Shown here piece after piece: positions 27,355 to 37,600 of a stretch of DNA of 64,000 bases. The notes under the pieces are model-generated. The model had not been told where the DNA came from, did no database searches, and saw nothing but the letters and a program-made list of their open reading frames with translations. Position numbers and translations under genes: made by a program. The first letter of the stretch is position 1. Each line of letters opens with the position of its first letter. This DNA comes from Cyanobium sp. CACIAM 14 (GTDB lineage Bacteria > Cyanobacteriota > Cyanobacteriia > PCC-6307 > Cyanobiaceae). The DNA lies in NCBI GenBank assembly GCA_000708525.1, contig JMRP01000008.1, positions 18,821 through 82,820 on the forward strand, read 5' to 3'.

Positions 27355-29658
27355 TCAGCCGACCGCGATGAGTCGGGACAGGAAGAAGGCCCAGGTGGTT
27401 GCGATACCGCCCAGCAGATAGTGGGCGACACCGACGGCACGACCCTGGGTGATCGAGAGCGCCCTCGGCTGGATGGCCGGAGCCACCTTCAGCTTGTTGT
27501 GAGCCCAGACGATGGACTCGATCAGCTCCTGCCAGTAGCCGCGGCCACTGAAGAGGAACATCAGGCTGAAGGCCCAGACGAAGTGGGCACCCAGGAACAT
27601 CAGGCCATAGGCACTGGAGGACGAGCCGTAGCTGTTGATGACCTGTGCGGCCTGAGCCCAGAGGAAGTCCCGAAGCCAGCCATTGATGGTGATGGCGCTC
27701 TGGGCGAAGTTGCCATTGGTGATGTGCTGGACGCTGCCATCGGCATTGACGGTGCCCCAGACGTCGCTCTGCATCTTCCAGCTGAAGTGGAAGATGACGA
27801 TCGACAGGGAGTTGTACATCCAGAACAGGCCGAGGAACACATGGTCCCAGGCCGACACTTGGCAGGTACCGCCACGGCCGGGGCCGTCGCAGGGGAAGCG
27901 GAAGCCCAGGTTCGCCTTGTCGGGAATCAGGCGGGAGCTGCGCGCATAGAGCACGCCCTTCAGGAGGATCAGCACCGTGACGTGGATCGTGAAGGCGTGG
28001 ATGTGGTGGACCATGAAGTCGGCCGTTCCCAGAGGGATCGGCGCGGCGGCCACCTTGCCACCGACGGCGACGACGGTGCCGTTGAACACTTCGCTCACCC
28101 CGGCAAGAGCGTTGGGAGCGGTAGTGCCGGCAGCGGCGGCGTGCAGACCCTGGATCCACTGGGCGAAGACGGGCTTCAGCTGGATCGCGGTGTCACTGAA
28201 CATGTCCTGGGGACGACCCAGGGCACTCATCGTGTCGTTGTGGATGTAAAGGCCGAAGCTGTGGAAGCCCAGGAAGATGCACACCCAGTTGAGGTGGCTG
28301 ATCAGGGCATCACGGGCCTTCAGCACCCGGTCGAGCACGTTGTCGATGTTCTTGGCCGGGTCGTAGTCGCGGATGAGAGCGATGGCCGCATGTGCACCGG
28401 CTCCAACGATCAGGAAGCCGCCGATCCACATGTGGTGGGTGAACAGCGACAGCTGGGTCGGGTAGTCGATACCGATGTAGGGATACGGAGGCATCGCATA
28501 CATGTGGTGCGCCACGATGATCGTGAGCGAACCGAACAGCGCCAGGTTGAGGCCAAGCTGAGCGTGCCAGGAGGTGGTCAGGAATTCATAGAGCCCATCG
28601 TGACCTTTGGGCGCAGGGAACAGCAGGGGATCACCCTTCTGGCCCTCGAGAATTTCCTTGATGCTGTGACCGATGCCCCAGTTGGTGCGATACATGTGGC
28701 CGGCCACGATGAACAGCACCGCGATCGCCAGGTGGTGATGGGCGATGTCGGTCATCCAGAGGCTGCCGGTCACAGGATTCAACCCACCCTTGAAGGTGAG
28801 GAAATCGCTGTAGGCCGCCCAGTTGCCGGTGAAGAAGGCGGAGATCCCGGCACCGAAACCCGGAAACAGCTGGGTCAGCAGATCCTGGTTGAGAAACTCG
28901 TGCGGGAGGGGAATGTCTGCCACCGAGGCGATGGTCTTGCCATTCAGCACCAGCGGACTGCCGGCGTCGATGGCATCCATCAACTGGGTGGTGGGCAGCG
29001 ACACATGCAGAAGGTGCCCTGTCCAGGACAGGGACCCAAGCCCGAGCAGACCGGCCAGGTGGTGGTTGAGCATGGACTCAACGTTCTGGAACCACTCCAG
29101 CTTCGGAGCTGCCTTGTGGTAGTGGAAGACACCGGCATTGAGCATGAGTCCGGCCATCACCAGGGCACCGATGGCGGTGCACAGGAGCTGGAACTCACTG
29201 GTAAAACCCCAGGCTCTCCAGACATGGAAAAGACCGGAGGTGATCTGGATGCCGTGGAAGCCGGCACCCACATCGCCATTGAGAATTTCCTGACCGAAGA
29301 TCGGCCAGACCACCTGGGCACTGGGCTTGACGTGCAGGGGGTCGGCGAGCCAGCCGGTGTAGTTGGAGAAGCGGGCTCCGTGATAGAAGGCGCCGCTCAG
29401 CCAGATGAAGATGACGGCCAGATGGCCGAAATGAGCACTGAAGATCTTCCGGGAGACCTCTTCGAGGTCGCTCGTGTGGCTGTCGAAATCGTGAGCGTTG
29501 GCGTGGAGGTTCCAAATCCAGGTGGTGGTTTTGGGACCTTTGGCGAGGGTGCGATCGAAGTGGCCGGGCTTCCCGAACACTTCGGGATCCGCCGGAACAG
29601 GGTTCCGGTCAACCATGTCCTTCGCCGCTTTCCCACGCTCTGGTGGGCTGATGGTCAT
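27355..29658 (-). CDS. psaA: Photosystem I P700 apoprotein A1
   Basis: This 767-residue protein is PsaA, partner of PsaB in the photosystem I core. It begins [20 protein letters not shown]. The FX loop [20 protein letters not shown] supplies the other two cluster cysteines. Eleven membrane helices and full length are present. The leader upstream is about 190 bases from a likely promoter near 29856 and carries a putative HLR1 element, which suits light-intensity control by RpaB. Confidence 0.99.
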   Translation of the reverse strand: MTISPPERGKAAKDMVDRNPVPADPEVFGKPGHFDRTLAKGPKTTTWIWNLHANAHDFDSHTSDLEEVSRKIFSAHFGHLAVIFIWLSGAFYHGARFSNYTGWLADPLHVKPSAQVVWPIFGQEILNGDVGAGFHGIQITSGLFHVWRAWGFTSEFQLLCTAIGALVMAGLMLNAGVFHYHKAAPKLEWFQNVESMLNHHLAGLLGLGSLSWTGHLLHVSLPTTQLMDAIDAGSPLVLNGKTIASVADIPLPHEFLNQDLLTQLFPGFGAGISAFFTGNWAAYSDFLTFKGGLNPVTGSLWMTDIAHHHLAIAVLFIVAGHMYRTNWGIGHSIKEILEGQKGDPLLFPAPKGHDGLYEFLTTSWHAQLGLNLALFGSLTIIVAHHMYAMPPYPYIGIDYPTQLSLFTHHMWIGGFLIVGAGAHAAIALIRDYDPAKNIDNVLDRVLKARDALISHLNWVCIFLGFHSFGLYIHNDTMSALGRPQDMFSDTAIQLKPVFAQWIQGLHAAAAGTTAPNALAGVSEVFNGTVVAVGGKVAAAPIPLGTADFMVHHIHAFTIHVTVLILLKGVLYARSSRLIPDKANLGFRFPCDGPGRGGTCQVSAWDHVFLGLFWMYNSLSIVIFHFSWKMQSDVWGTVNADGSVQHITNGNFAQSAITINGWLRDFLWAQAAQVINSYGSSSSAYGLMFLGAHFVWAFSLMFLFSGRGYWQELIESIVWAHNKLKVAPAIQPRALSITQGRAVGVAHYLLGGIATTWAFFLSRLIAVG

Positions 29659-29855
29659 CGAGACGTTCCTCGAGGGACGGGGTCGAGGTGGAGGTCCACC
29701 CCTTCGACGGACGCCGGGGTCGCTCTTGCGAACGACCAGGCTCCATCGGTGGGCCCCATGACCGGGTTGACCCGGCCATGGGCACCAGCCGGGCAGGGAG
29801 AGAAAACCCTTGCCACGACTGGAGCTTTGGGCCCCGAAAGGGGACCGCTGGCGGA

Positions 29856-29861
29856 AGTATA
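29856..29861 (-). promoter_or_regulatory. Candidate psaA -10 box
   Basis: On the minus strand this reads TATACT, five of six bases matching the consensus, about 195 bases before the psaA start codon. No TTGACA-like -35 box lies at the normal spacing, which fits a promoter dependent on an activator bound just upstream, as proposed for photosystem I genes. Confidence 0.45.
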
Positions 29862-29891
29862 GGGGTCGAAAACAAGACGATTCGGCAGCCA

Positions 29892-29909
29892 GTTACAAAG
29901 GTTTAATCC
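29892..29909. promoter_or_regulatory. HLR1-like site upstream of psaA
   Basis: The plus strand reads GTTACAAA-GG-TTTAATCC. The first 8-mer fits the HLR1 half-site (G/T)TTACA(T/A)(T/A) perfectly; the second, after a 2-base spacer, matches in its first four positions only. HLR1 is bound by the response regulator RpaB in cyanobacteria and activates photosystem I genes in low light when located upstream of the -35 region, which is its position here relative to psaA. Confidence 0.45.
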
Positions 29910-30088
29910 CGGCGCTTCCAAGGCTGGGACTGGGGTCTGACGGCAAGTTGTGAACATCGCGACAATCAGGAAAACAGTGGGGTTCCTATAACCTTTTGCG
30001 TCATTTTCCCGCTCGATTCATCTGACCATTTCTTGGCTTCGGCCGCCGAAGCAGAATGGCGCTCACGACATGACTCGGACGGGGGCGC

Positions 30089-31645
30089 GTGGGCGGCAGG
30101 GGTGACGGAGGGCGATCGGGCTGGCGGCGGAGAGCACGGTCTTGGCCCTGGCTCGTGGCGGCGTTCCTGGCGCTGGTGCTGGCGGGGGCCGGGCTGCTCG
30201 CCCTGACGGCCTCACCCGTCTCCGCCCTCCCCCTGCCCGGGCGATGGAACGCGCCCACGGGGGGCGACGGACGTCTCGAAACACGCCGTTCCGGCCTGCA
30301 GGAAGTGGCTCCTCCCCTGGCGGTTCAGCAGATGCAGGACGCCCTCGACGGGCGCCGGCCACGGGTGGAGATCCTTTCACCGGCCGATGGTGCCCTGCTG
30401 CCAGCGGGTCCCTGGTCCCTGCGCCTGCGGGTGGAGGACTGGCCTCTGGTGAATGCCGGTCCCCTGGGCCTCGGTCCCCATCTGGTGGTGCAGCTGGATG
30501 GGGATCCCCCCCTGGCGCTGACGACCACCGCCACCACCATGCGGGCCCTGGAACCCGGCAGCCATCGGCTCACCGTCTATGCGGCCAGGCCCTGGGGCGA
30601 GGCGGTGAAGAGCCCGGGCGCACAACGCCAGATCCGGCTGCACCGGGTCGCCGCCAACCCCCTCAGCCAACCCGCCCCAAGCAGTCCCCAGCTGATCGCC
30701 GTGAGCCCCCGGGGCCGGGCCGCCGCCAGCCCCCTGCTGCTCGACTGGCTGCTGATCGACGCCCCGCTGCAGAACCTGCGGGCCGGGGACGCCAGCTGGC
30801 GGCTGCGGGTGAGCGTCAACGGCGACAGCTTCCTGGTGGACCACCAGACGCCTCTCTGGCTCGAGGGCTGGCGCGCCGGCAGCAATGCGATCCAACTGGA
30901 GTTGCTCGATGCCATCGGCGAGCCCCTCAACCCACCCTTCAACAGCCTGGTGGGGGAAGTGACGCTCGAACCCGGAGGTGAAGGCCCCCGATGGCAGGGT
31001 GGCCGCCTCGACCCCATCGAGCTGGCCACCCTGCTGGGCGAGGAGCCGCCGCCTGTTGAACCGAGCGCCGCGCCGGAACCGGACGAGACAGCGGAGGCAG
31101 GCAGCGAGACTCAGCCGGCCGCCGGCGGGCCGGCGGCAGCGGCTACGGAATCACCGCTGGGAGAGGCGGTGGAAGAGGCAGCCGAGCCCACAGCGACGGC
31201 GGCCCCCGGGCCCCTGTCCGAGGAGGAAGCCCCTGGGGTCGCCGAGACCCCGTTGGTCGACGAATCCACTGCGGTCGATCGGGCGCCGTCCGATGCTGAA
31301 GCCGCCGTCGGAGCGGTCGCCGAGGCCCCCTCAAATGTGAAGATCCCGGCGGGGGTCGTACCCGAAGCCGCCATCACATCTCAAGGCGCCGCCGCACCGG
31401 AGACCGCGACAGAGGAGGAACCACTGCGCCCTCCCACCCTGAAGGAGGCGCCGGCCATCACCGACATGCCGGACTCCGTGGCCGCCTCGCCGACCACCTC
31501 CCCGGGCAAGCCGCCTCCGGACTCCGCTCCAACCGCTGCCGTGCGCCAGAGGCCTCCAGCGGTGGCAAAGGGCGCGGACCCACCTGGCCGTGGGGAAGGG
31601 TGGCCTGACCTGCTGGAACGGGTCCGCCGCAGGCTGGCACAATGA
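30089..31645 (+). CDS. Unknown Pro/Ala-rich membrane-anchored protein
   Basis: I do not recognise this 518-residue protein. It starts with GTG. After a basic N-terminus (about residues 1-20) there is one hydrophobic segment, WPWLVAAFLALVLAGAGLLA, that could be a signal anchor. Residues about 90-310 look folded and beta-rich, with two similar halves: each has a phrase of the type ILSPADGALLPAG or AVSPRGRAAASP followed by a Trp-containing strand region. Residues about 325-500 are low complexity, rich in Pro, Ala, Glu and Thr. It overlaps cobJ by 4 bases (ATGA), which suggests translational coupling. The position between psaA and cobJ gives no clear function. Confidence 0.7.
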   Translation: MGGRGDGGRSGWRRRARSWPWLVAAFLALVLAGAGLLALTASPVSALPLPGRWNAPTGGDGRLETRRSGLQEVAPPLAVQQMQDALDGRRPRVEILSPADGALLPAGPWSLRLRVEDWPLVNAGPLGLGPHLVVQLDGDPPLALTTTATTMRALEPGSHRLTVYAARPWGEAVKSPGAQRQIRLHRVAANPLSQPAPSSPQLIAVSPRGRAAASPLLLDWLLIDAPLQNLRAGDASWRLRVSVNGDSFLVDHQTPLWLEGWRAGSNAIQLELLDAIGEPLNPPFNSLVGEVTLEPGGEGPRWQGGRLDPIELATLLGEEPPPVEPSAAPEPDETAEAGSETQPAAGGPAAAATESPLGEAVEEAAEPTATAAPGPLSEEEAPGVAETPLVDESTAVDRAPSDAEAAVGAVAEAPSNVKIPAGVVPEAAITSQGAAAPETATEEEPLRPPTLKEAPAITDMPDSVAASPTTSPGKPPPDSAPTAAVRQRPPAVAKGADPPGRGEGWPDLLERVRRRLAQ

Positions 31646-33453
31646 ATACAGAGCTGCGCAGGATCGTGGGCCTCGGCTTCGGCCCGGCGGCCGGACCGAT
31701 GCTCGAGCGCCTTCGCCGGGGTGGGCTCCTGGCCGAGGTGAAGGGTCCTGAGGAGGGCTCGGCCGACTGGCTGGCAGCGAGATGGTCGGGTGCCCGTGCG
31801 GTGGTGGCGGTGGGGGCCTGCGGCCTGGTGACGCGGCTCATCGCCCCCCTGATCGCCGACAAGGACAGCGATCCCGCCGTGGTGGTAGTGGATCCGGACG
31901 GGCGCTTCGTGGTGCCGCTGCTGGGGATCCATGGCGCCGGCGGGGATCGGCTCGGCCAGGAGATCGCCGCCCTGATCGGCGGCCAGGCCGTGCTCACCGG
32001 GGCCTCTGCCAGCGGCAGCCGGCTGCCGCTGGATGCCTTCGGACTGGCCTGGGGCTGGCGTCGGGGCAGGGGCGACTGGCGCACGCTGATGGTGGAGGAG
32101 GCCCGAAGCCCCGGCGCTCTCCACCACCAGGAGAGCGGCACCCGGCTCTGGCTGGAGCTGGAGGCCGCCGCCGCGGCCCCTGGGAGCGTTCCTGAAGCCC
32201 TGGTGATCGGACCCCGGAGCGGCGCGGGCTGCCGCTGGCACCCCCCCAGCCTCTGGCTGGGCATCGGCTGCGAGCGGAACACCAGCCTAGGTGTGCTGGA
32301 GCGGCTGGTGGACGAGGGGCTGGCGAGTCAGGAGCTGGCTGGCGAAGCTGTCGCCGGGCTGGCCAGCATCGATCGCAAGGGGGATGAGCCCGCCCTGCTC
32401 GCGCTCGCGGAGCGCCGCGGCTGGCCCATGCGGCTGTACGACAGTGCCACCCTCGCCGCCGTGAGCGTGCCCCATCCGTCCGAAGCGGTGGCCAGGGAGA
32501 TGGGCACGCCCAGCGTGGCCGAGGCCGCCGCGCTGCAGGCGGCCTTCCAGGCGTCCTCTCCCCAGGCGGCGACCCTGACGGACACCCGGGACACGCCGCC
32601 CCGCCTGCTGCTGGGGAAGCGGATCGAACGTGCTGCCTTCGGTGAGCGGGGGGCCGCCACCCTGGCGGTGGCCCTGGCGGAGCGCCAGTGGGCACCCCAG
32701 AGGGGTCACCTGCATCTGGTGGGCAGTGGGCCGGGCCCGATCGGGCTGCTCAGCGGCGAGGCCCGCCAGGCGCTCGCCGCGGCCACGGTGTGGGTGGGCT
32801 ACGGGCTCTACCTCGACCTGCTCGAGCCGCTGCGCCGTCCCGACCAACTGCGCCGCGAAGGACGCCTGACCGAAGAGCGGGCCCGCTGCGCCGAGGCCCT
32901 CGATCTGGCCCGTCAGGGCATCGACGTGGCTCTGATCTCCTCAGGGGACAGCGGCATCTACGGCATGGCGGGCCTGGCCCTGGAGCTCTGGCTGCAGCTG
33001 CCTCCCCTTGACCGCCCGGGCTTCACGGTGCATCCAGGGGTCTCGGCCCTGCAGCTCGCGGCCGCCAGGGCCGGAGCGCCGCTCATGCACGACTTCTGCA
33101 CCATCAGCCTGAGCGACCGACTCACCCCCTGGGAGGTGATCGAACGCCGGCTGAGGGGCGCGGCCAGCGGCGATTTCGTGGTGGCCCTCTACAACCCCCG
33201 GTCCCTCGGCCGGCCCTGGCAGCTGGGCCGGGCGCTGGAGTTGCTGTCGGAAGACCGGCCGTCCAGCATCCCCGTGCTGCTGGCCCGTCAGCTCGGGCGG
33301 GCCGACGAATGCCTCAGCCTCCACACCCTGCACACCCTGCCCCAGGAGCAGGTGGACATGCTCAGCCTGGTGCTGGTGGGCAACAGCACCACCAAGGTGC
33401 AGGACGGCCGGATGGTGACTCCTCGCGGCTATCCGGGGTCTGCCCTGGTGTGA
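31642..33453 (+). CDS. cobJ: CbiG-CobJ fusion: precorrin-3B C17-methyltransferase
   Basis: This 603-residue protein joins two cobalamin enzymes. Residues about 1-330 are CbiG-like (cobalt-precorrin-5A hydrolase type), with VGACGLVTRLIAPLIADKDS, PLLGIHGAGGDRLG and GIGCERNTSLGVLERLVDE. Residues about 350-600 are a tetrapyrrole SAM methyltransferase of the CobJ/CbiH type, with LHLVGSGPGPIGLLSGEARQ, VALISSGDSGIYGMAGLALE and VALYNPRSLGRPWQL. The N-terminal ~70 residues are short of the full CbiG N-domain and may be atypical. The fusion is common in cyanobacteria. Cobalamin is relevant to the radical SAM proteins elsewhere in this window. Confidence 0.92.
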   Translation: MNTELRRIVGLGFGPAAGPMLERLRRGGLLAEVKGPEEGSADWLAARWSGARAVVAVGACGLVTRLIAPLIADKDSDPAVVVVDPDGRFVVPLLGIHGAGGDRLGQEIAALIGGQAVLTGASASGSRLPLDAFGLAWGWRRGRGDWRTLMVEEARSPGALHHQESGTRLWLELEAAAAAPGSVPEALVIGPRSGAGCRWHPPSLWLGIGCERNTSLGVLERLVDEGLASQELAGEAVAGLASIDRKGDEPALLALAERRGWPMRLYDSATLAAVSVPHPSEAVAREMGTPSVAEAAALQAAFQASSPQAATLTDTRDTPPRLLLGKRIERAAFGERGAATLAVALAERQWAPQRGHLHLVGSGPGPIGLLSGEARQALAAATVWVGYGLYLDLLEPLRRPDQLRREGRLTEERARCAEALDLARQGIDVALISSGDSGIYGMAGLALELWLQLPPLDRPGFTVHPGVSALQLAAARAGAPLMHDFCTISLSDRLTPWEVIERRLRGAASGDFVVALYNPRSLGRPWQLGRALELLSEDRPSSIPVLLARQLGRADECLSLHTLHTLPQEQVDMLSLVLVGNSTTKVQDGRMVTPRGYPGSALV

Positions 33454-33560
33454 GGCCGTTCACCGGTAAGCAGCTCTGCCGACCGGAGCGCTGAAGCCTT
33501 CTGGCCAGGTTGGTGGTGGCTGCATGGGAGCGCCCTTATGCCAGGCCGCCGCCAGTGGAA

Positions 33561-33634
33561 TCGGGATGACAGGATTCGAACCTGCGGCCCCTTCGTCCCG
33601 AACGAAGTGCGCTACCAAGCTGCGCCACATCCCG
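33561..33634 (-). tRNA. tRNA-Pro (anticodon CGG)
   Basis: This 74-base gene on the minus strand has acceptor stem CGGGATG with CATCCCG and D-arm GGCGCAGCTTGGTAGCGC. The anticodon stem CTTCG/CGAAG encloses TTCGGGA (anticodon CGG, plus-strand positions 33598-33600), and the T-loop is GGTTCGAATCC. The discriminator is A and CCA is not encoded. It reads CCG codons, which are frequent in this GC-rich genome. Confidence 0.95.
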
Positions 33635-33725
33635 ATGGAGCAACTTTAGGGGATGGGCCGCGGCGGAGCGCCCTAAGAAGGCCGAAGGGAAGCCTCCTTA
33701 CACTCCGATCAGCCCAGCGCCTCCC

Positions 33726-34622
33726 GTGACCGTCAGCGACCCCAGGCCCGCACCCGCCAAGCCCCCCTGGTTGCGGGTGAAGGCGCCCCAGCGGGAGAGG
33801 ATCGGCGCGGTGGCGGATCTGCTGGTCGATCTGAAACTCAACACGGTCTGCCAGGAAGCCAGCTGCCCGAACATCGGCGAGTGCTTCGCCGGCGGCACCG
33901 CCACGTTCCTGATCATGGGGCCGGGCTGCACCCGGGCCTGCCCCTACTGCGACATCGACTTCGACCGCAGTGTGCGAACCCTGGATCCCACCGAGCCGGA
34001 GCGGCTGGGGGAGGCGGTGCGGCGCATGGGCCTGAGCCACGTGGTCATCACCTCGGTGAACCGGGACGACCTGGCCGATGGGGGGGCGAGTCAGTTCGTG
34101 GCCTGCATCGAGGCGGTTCGCCGCAACGCCCCCCTCACCACCATCGAGATCCTGCTGCCCGACCTCTGCGGCGCGTGGGACGCCCTGGGTCTGGTGATGT
34201 CGGCAGCGCCGGACGTGCTCAACCACAACATCGAGACGGTGCCCCGCCTCTACCGGCAGGTCCGTCCCCAGGGGATCTACACACGGTCACTGGAGCTCCT
34301 GCGCCGTGTGCGGCAGGGCTGGCCACGGACCTACACGAAATCCGGCCTGATGGTGGGGCTGGGAGAGAGCGACGCGGAGGTGCACGCCGTGATGGCTGAT
34401 CTGCGGGCCCACGCGGTGGACATCGTGACCATCGGGCAGTACCTCTCCCCTGGCCCGAAGCACCTGCCGGTGCAGCGGTTCGTGACACCGGAGACCTTCG
34501 AGGCCTACCGCCGTCATGGCGAAGAGGAACTGGGCTTCCTGCAGGTGATCAGCAGTCCCCTCACCCGCAGCAGCTACCACGCCGGCGAGGTGCGGCGCCT
34601 GATGCGGGAGCATCCGCGCTGA
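33726..34622 (+). CDS. lipA: Lipoyl synthase
   Basis: This 298-residue radical SAM enzyme inserts two sulfurs into octanoyl groups to make lipoate on 2-oxoacid dehydrogenases and the glycine cleavage system. Both iron-sulfur clusters are intact: Cys42, Cys47 and Cys53 for the auxiliary cluster, and Cys68, Cys72 and Cys75 (CTRACPYC) for the SAM cluster. The conserved C-terminal [12 protein letters not shown] ending is present as [13 protein letters not shown]. The start is GTG. It converges on the glutamate synthase gene with only 16 bases between stops. Confidence 0.96.
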   Translation: MTVSDPRPAPAKPPWLRVKAPQRERIGAVADLLVDLKLNTVCQEASCPNIGECFAGGTATFLIMGPGCTRACPYCDIDFDRSVRTLDPTEPERLGEAVRRMGLSHVVITSVNRDDLADGGASQFVACIEAVRRNAPLTTIEILLPDLCGAWDALGLVMSAAPDVLNHNIETVPRLYRQVRPQGIYTRSLELLRRVRQGWPRTYTKSGLMVGLGESDAEVHAVMADLRAHAVDIVTIGQYLSPGPKHLPVQRFVTPETFEAYRRHGEEELGFLQVISSPLTRSSYHAGEVRRLMREHPR

Positions 34623-34638
34623 AAGCGGGCCCTGCGGG

Positions 34639-37600
34639 CTAGACGGCCACCTGCTCGCGCTGATCCACCAGGCCGAGGGCGGCCTTCTCGCTGGCCGGCA
34701 CCAGCACCTTGAAGCGGGTCTTCCAGAAGGCCCACTCGGCCAGGATCTCGGCAGCCCGTTCACTGCCGGTGAGCATGCGGTGGGATTCGAGCAGCGGCCG
34801 CAGCAGACCTTCCTGCTCGGGGGTGGTGAGGGGGTGCAGTTCCACGGTCTCGGGGTTGAGGCGGGCCGCAAGGCCATCAGCCTCGTCCAGGACGAAGGCG
34901 ACGCCACCGGTCATCCCCGCGGCCACGTTGCGGCCGGTGCTGCCCAGTACCACCACCACACCACCGGTCATGTACTCGCAGCAGTGGTCGCCGACACCCT
35001 CGACCACCGTGCGGGCACCGCTGTTGCGCACGGCGAAGCGTTCGCCCGCCCTGCCGAGGGCGAACAACTCACCGCCGGTGGCGCCATAGAGGCAGGTGTT
35101 GCCAAGGATCACCTTGGCGCCGGGATCCCGGCCGCCGCTGGGAGGCACCACGGTGATGCGACCGCCGTTGATGCCCTTGCCCACGTAGTCGTTCGCCTCG
35201 CCCACCAGACGCAGGTCCATGCCCTGCAGCACGAAGGCGCCGAAGCTCTGTCCCGCCGCGCCGCTGAAGGTGAGGGAGAAACCACCCTGGAACCCGGAGT
35301 TGCCATGCCGCTCGGCGATTTCCCCCGCCAGGCGGGCACCCACGCTGCGGTCGGTGTTGACGATCGGCAGCTGACGCACCAGGTGGCCATGGCCATCGAT
35401 CGCGGCCTGCACCTCCGGATCGGCGAGCAACCGGTCTTCCAGGACCGGACCGTTGCCATGGGCCTCGGCATCGTGCCGCAGCCAGGACCGGTCGGCGGCG
35501 GCGGGGATCGGCTCCAGCAGGGAGGAGAGATCGAGGGACCCGGTCTTGGTGAGACCGATGGCACGGGGGGCCAGCAGCTCGGTGCGGCCGATCAGGTCCT
35601 CCAACCTTGCCACCCCGAGCACGCTCAGCAGCTGGCGGACTTCCTCCGCCACGAAGTGGAAGAAGTTCACCACGTGCTCGGGCAGGCCCGTGAAGCGCTT
35701 GCGCAGGGCCTCCTTCTGGGTGGCGACCCCCACCGGGCAGTTGTTGGTATGGCAGACGCGGGCCATGATGCAGCCCTCGGCGATCATGGCGATCGAGCCG
35801 AAGCCGAACTCCTCGGCCCCCAGCAAGGCGGCGATCACCACGTCCCAGCCGCTCTTGAGGCCGCCATCGGCCCGCAGCAGCACCCGGTCCCGCAGGCCGT
35901 TCTCCAGCAGGCTGCGGTGGACCTCGGTGAGACCCAGTTCCCAGGGGCTGCCGGCGTGCTTGATCGAACTCAGGGGCGAAGCGCCGGTGCCACCGTCGTG
36001 ACCGGAGATCTGGATCACATCGGCATTGGCCTTGGCCACGCCGGCGGCGATCGTGCCGATGCCGATCTCGGCCACCAGCTTCACCGACACCTTGGCGGAG
36101 GGATTGACCTGATGCAGGTCGTGGATGAGCTGAGCCAGATCCTCGATGGAATAGATGTCGTGGTGCGGGGGAGGAGAGATCAGGGGCACACCGGCCTTGC
36201 TGTTGCGCAGCCAGGCGATGTAGGCATCGACCTTGGGCCCCGGCAGCTGACCGCCCTCTCCGGGTTTGGCTCCCTGGGCCACCTTGATCTCCAGCTGCCG
36301 GCCGCTGCGCAGGTAGGCAGGGGTGACGCCGAACCGACCCGAGGCGATCTGCTTGATGGCGGAGCAGGCGCTGTCACCGTTGCGCAGGCCGCGCAGAGTG
36401 GGGAGGCTGGGGGAATGGCCGTCGGCGTCGACGTCTGTGAGGGGGTGGTAGCGGACCGGATCCTCACCGCCCTCGCCACAGTTGCTCTTGCCGCCGATGC
36501 GGTTCATCGCCACCGCCAGCACCTCATGGGCCTCCCGGGAGAGGGCCCCGAGGCTCATGCCGCCGGTGCAGAAGCGGCTGCAGATGCTCTCGACGCTCTC
36601 GACCTGGTCGATGGGGAGGGGCTCGGGGGCCACCCGCAGTTCCAGCAGATCCCGGAGCGAGGTCACAGGCCGGTTCTGGAGAATCGTGCGGTACGTGGAG
36701 AAATGGTCGTAGCCCGGACCCACCGCCACGGCGGCGTGCAGGGCCTTGGCCATCTCCGGGTTGTTGAGGTGGAACTCGCCGCCGGTGCGGTACTGCACGA
36801 AGCCCATGAACTCCAGCTTGGTGCGGTTGAGCTCCGGGTAGGCCTTGGCATGGAAGGCCAGGGTCTCGCTCGCCAGGTCGTGGAGACTGAGGCCGGCGAC
36901 CCGGCTGGTGGTGCCGGCGAAGGCCAGGTCGATCAGATCGGCGCCGATGCCGATGGCCTCGAAGATCTGGGCGCCGTGGTAGCTGGCGAGGAGGGAGATG
37001 CCGATCTTGGAGAGGATCTTGCGCAGTCCTTCCTCGAGGGCCTTGCGCACGTTGGCCTGGGCCATCCCGGCATCGAGGACGGGCAGCTTGCCCCGTTCGA
37101 TCAGCGACTGGGTGCGGGGGTGCGCCAACCAGTGGCGCGTGGTCTCCCAGGTGAGCCACGGGCAGACCGCACTGGCGCCGTAACCGATCAGGCAGGCCAG
37201 ATGGTGGGTGCTCCAGCACTGGGCGGTCTCCACCGCCAGGGAGCACTGCAGACGCAGGCCGACCCGCAGCAGGTGATGGTGGACCGCCCCCACGCCCAGA
37301 AGGGGGGGGATCGCGGCGACCCCGGCGGAGATACCGCCGTCGCAACGGTCGGAGAGCACAAGGATCTGGTCACCGCTGCGCACGGCCGCCTCCGCCTCGA
37401 AGCAGAGCCGCTGCACCGCCTGGGCCAGACCGTCAGGGCCACCGGCGACCGGCAGGAGCGTGGAGAGGGTGGCCAGCCCCATGCCATAGGAGCCCAGGTC
37501 CTGCAGTTCGGCCTCGTTGAGCACAGGGGTGGAAAGGTGGAGCACGGCCGCACCGGAGGCGTCGGGTCGGAGGGCCGAGCCGCGCCTGCCCAGATGCATC

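Larger units (their letters stand above)
29659..30088. promoter_or_regulatory. Divergent region between psaA and the 30089 gene
   Basis: These 430 bases hold the psaA promoter and leader (minus strand) and the start region of the unknown gene at 30089 (plus strand). The stretch 29860-30010 is clearly more AT-rich than its surroundings. A small CCCC/GGGG hairpin with a 4-base loop lies at 29832-29843, just downstream of the likely psaA start site. A TATAAC at 29987-29992 on the plus strand could be a -10 for the unknown gene, but no good -35 is seen. Confidence 0.5.

Noticed and set aside
25184..27421. A 745-codon frame antisense to psaB, and a similar 844-codon frame antisense to psaA (27328-29862)
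   Set aside because: Both mirror highly conserved photosystem genes and give Val/Asp/Gly/His-rich non-protein-like sequence.
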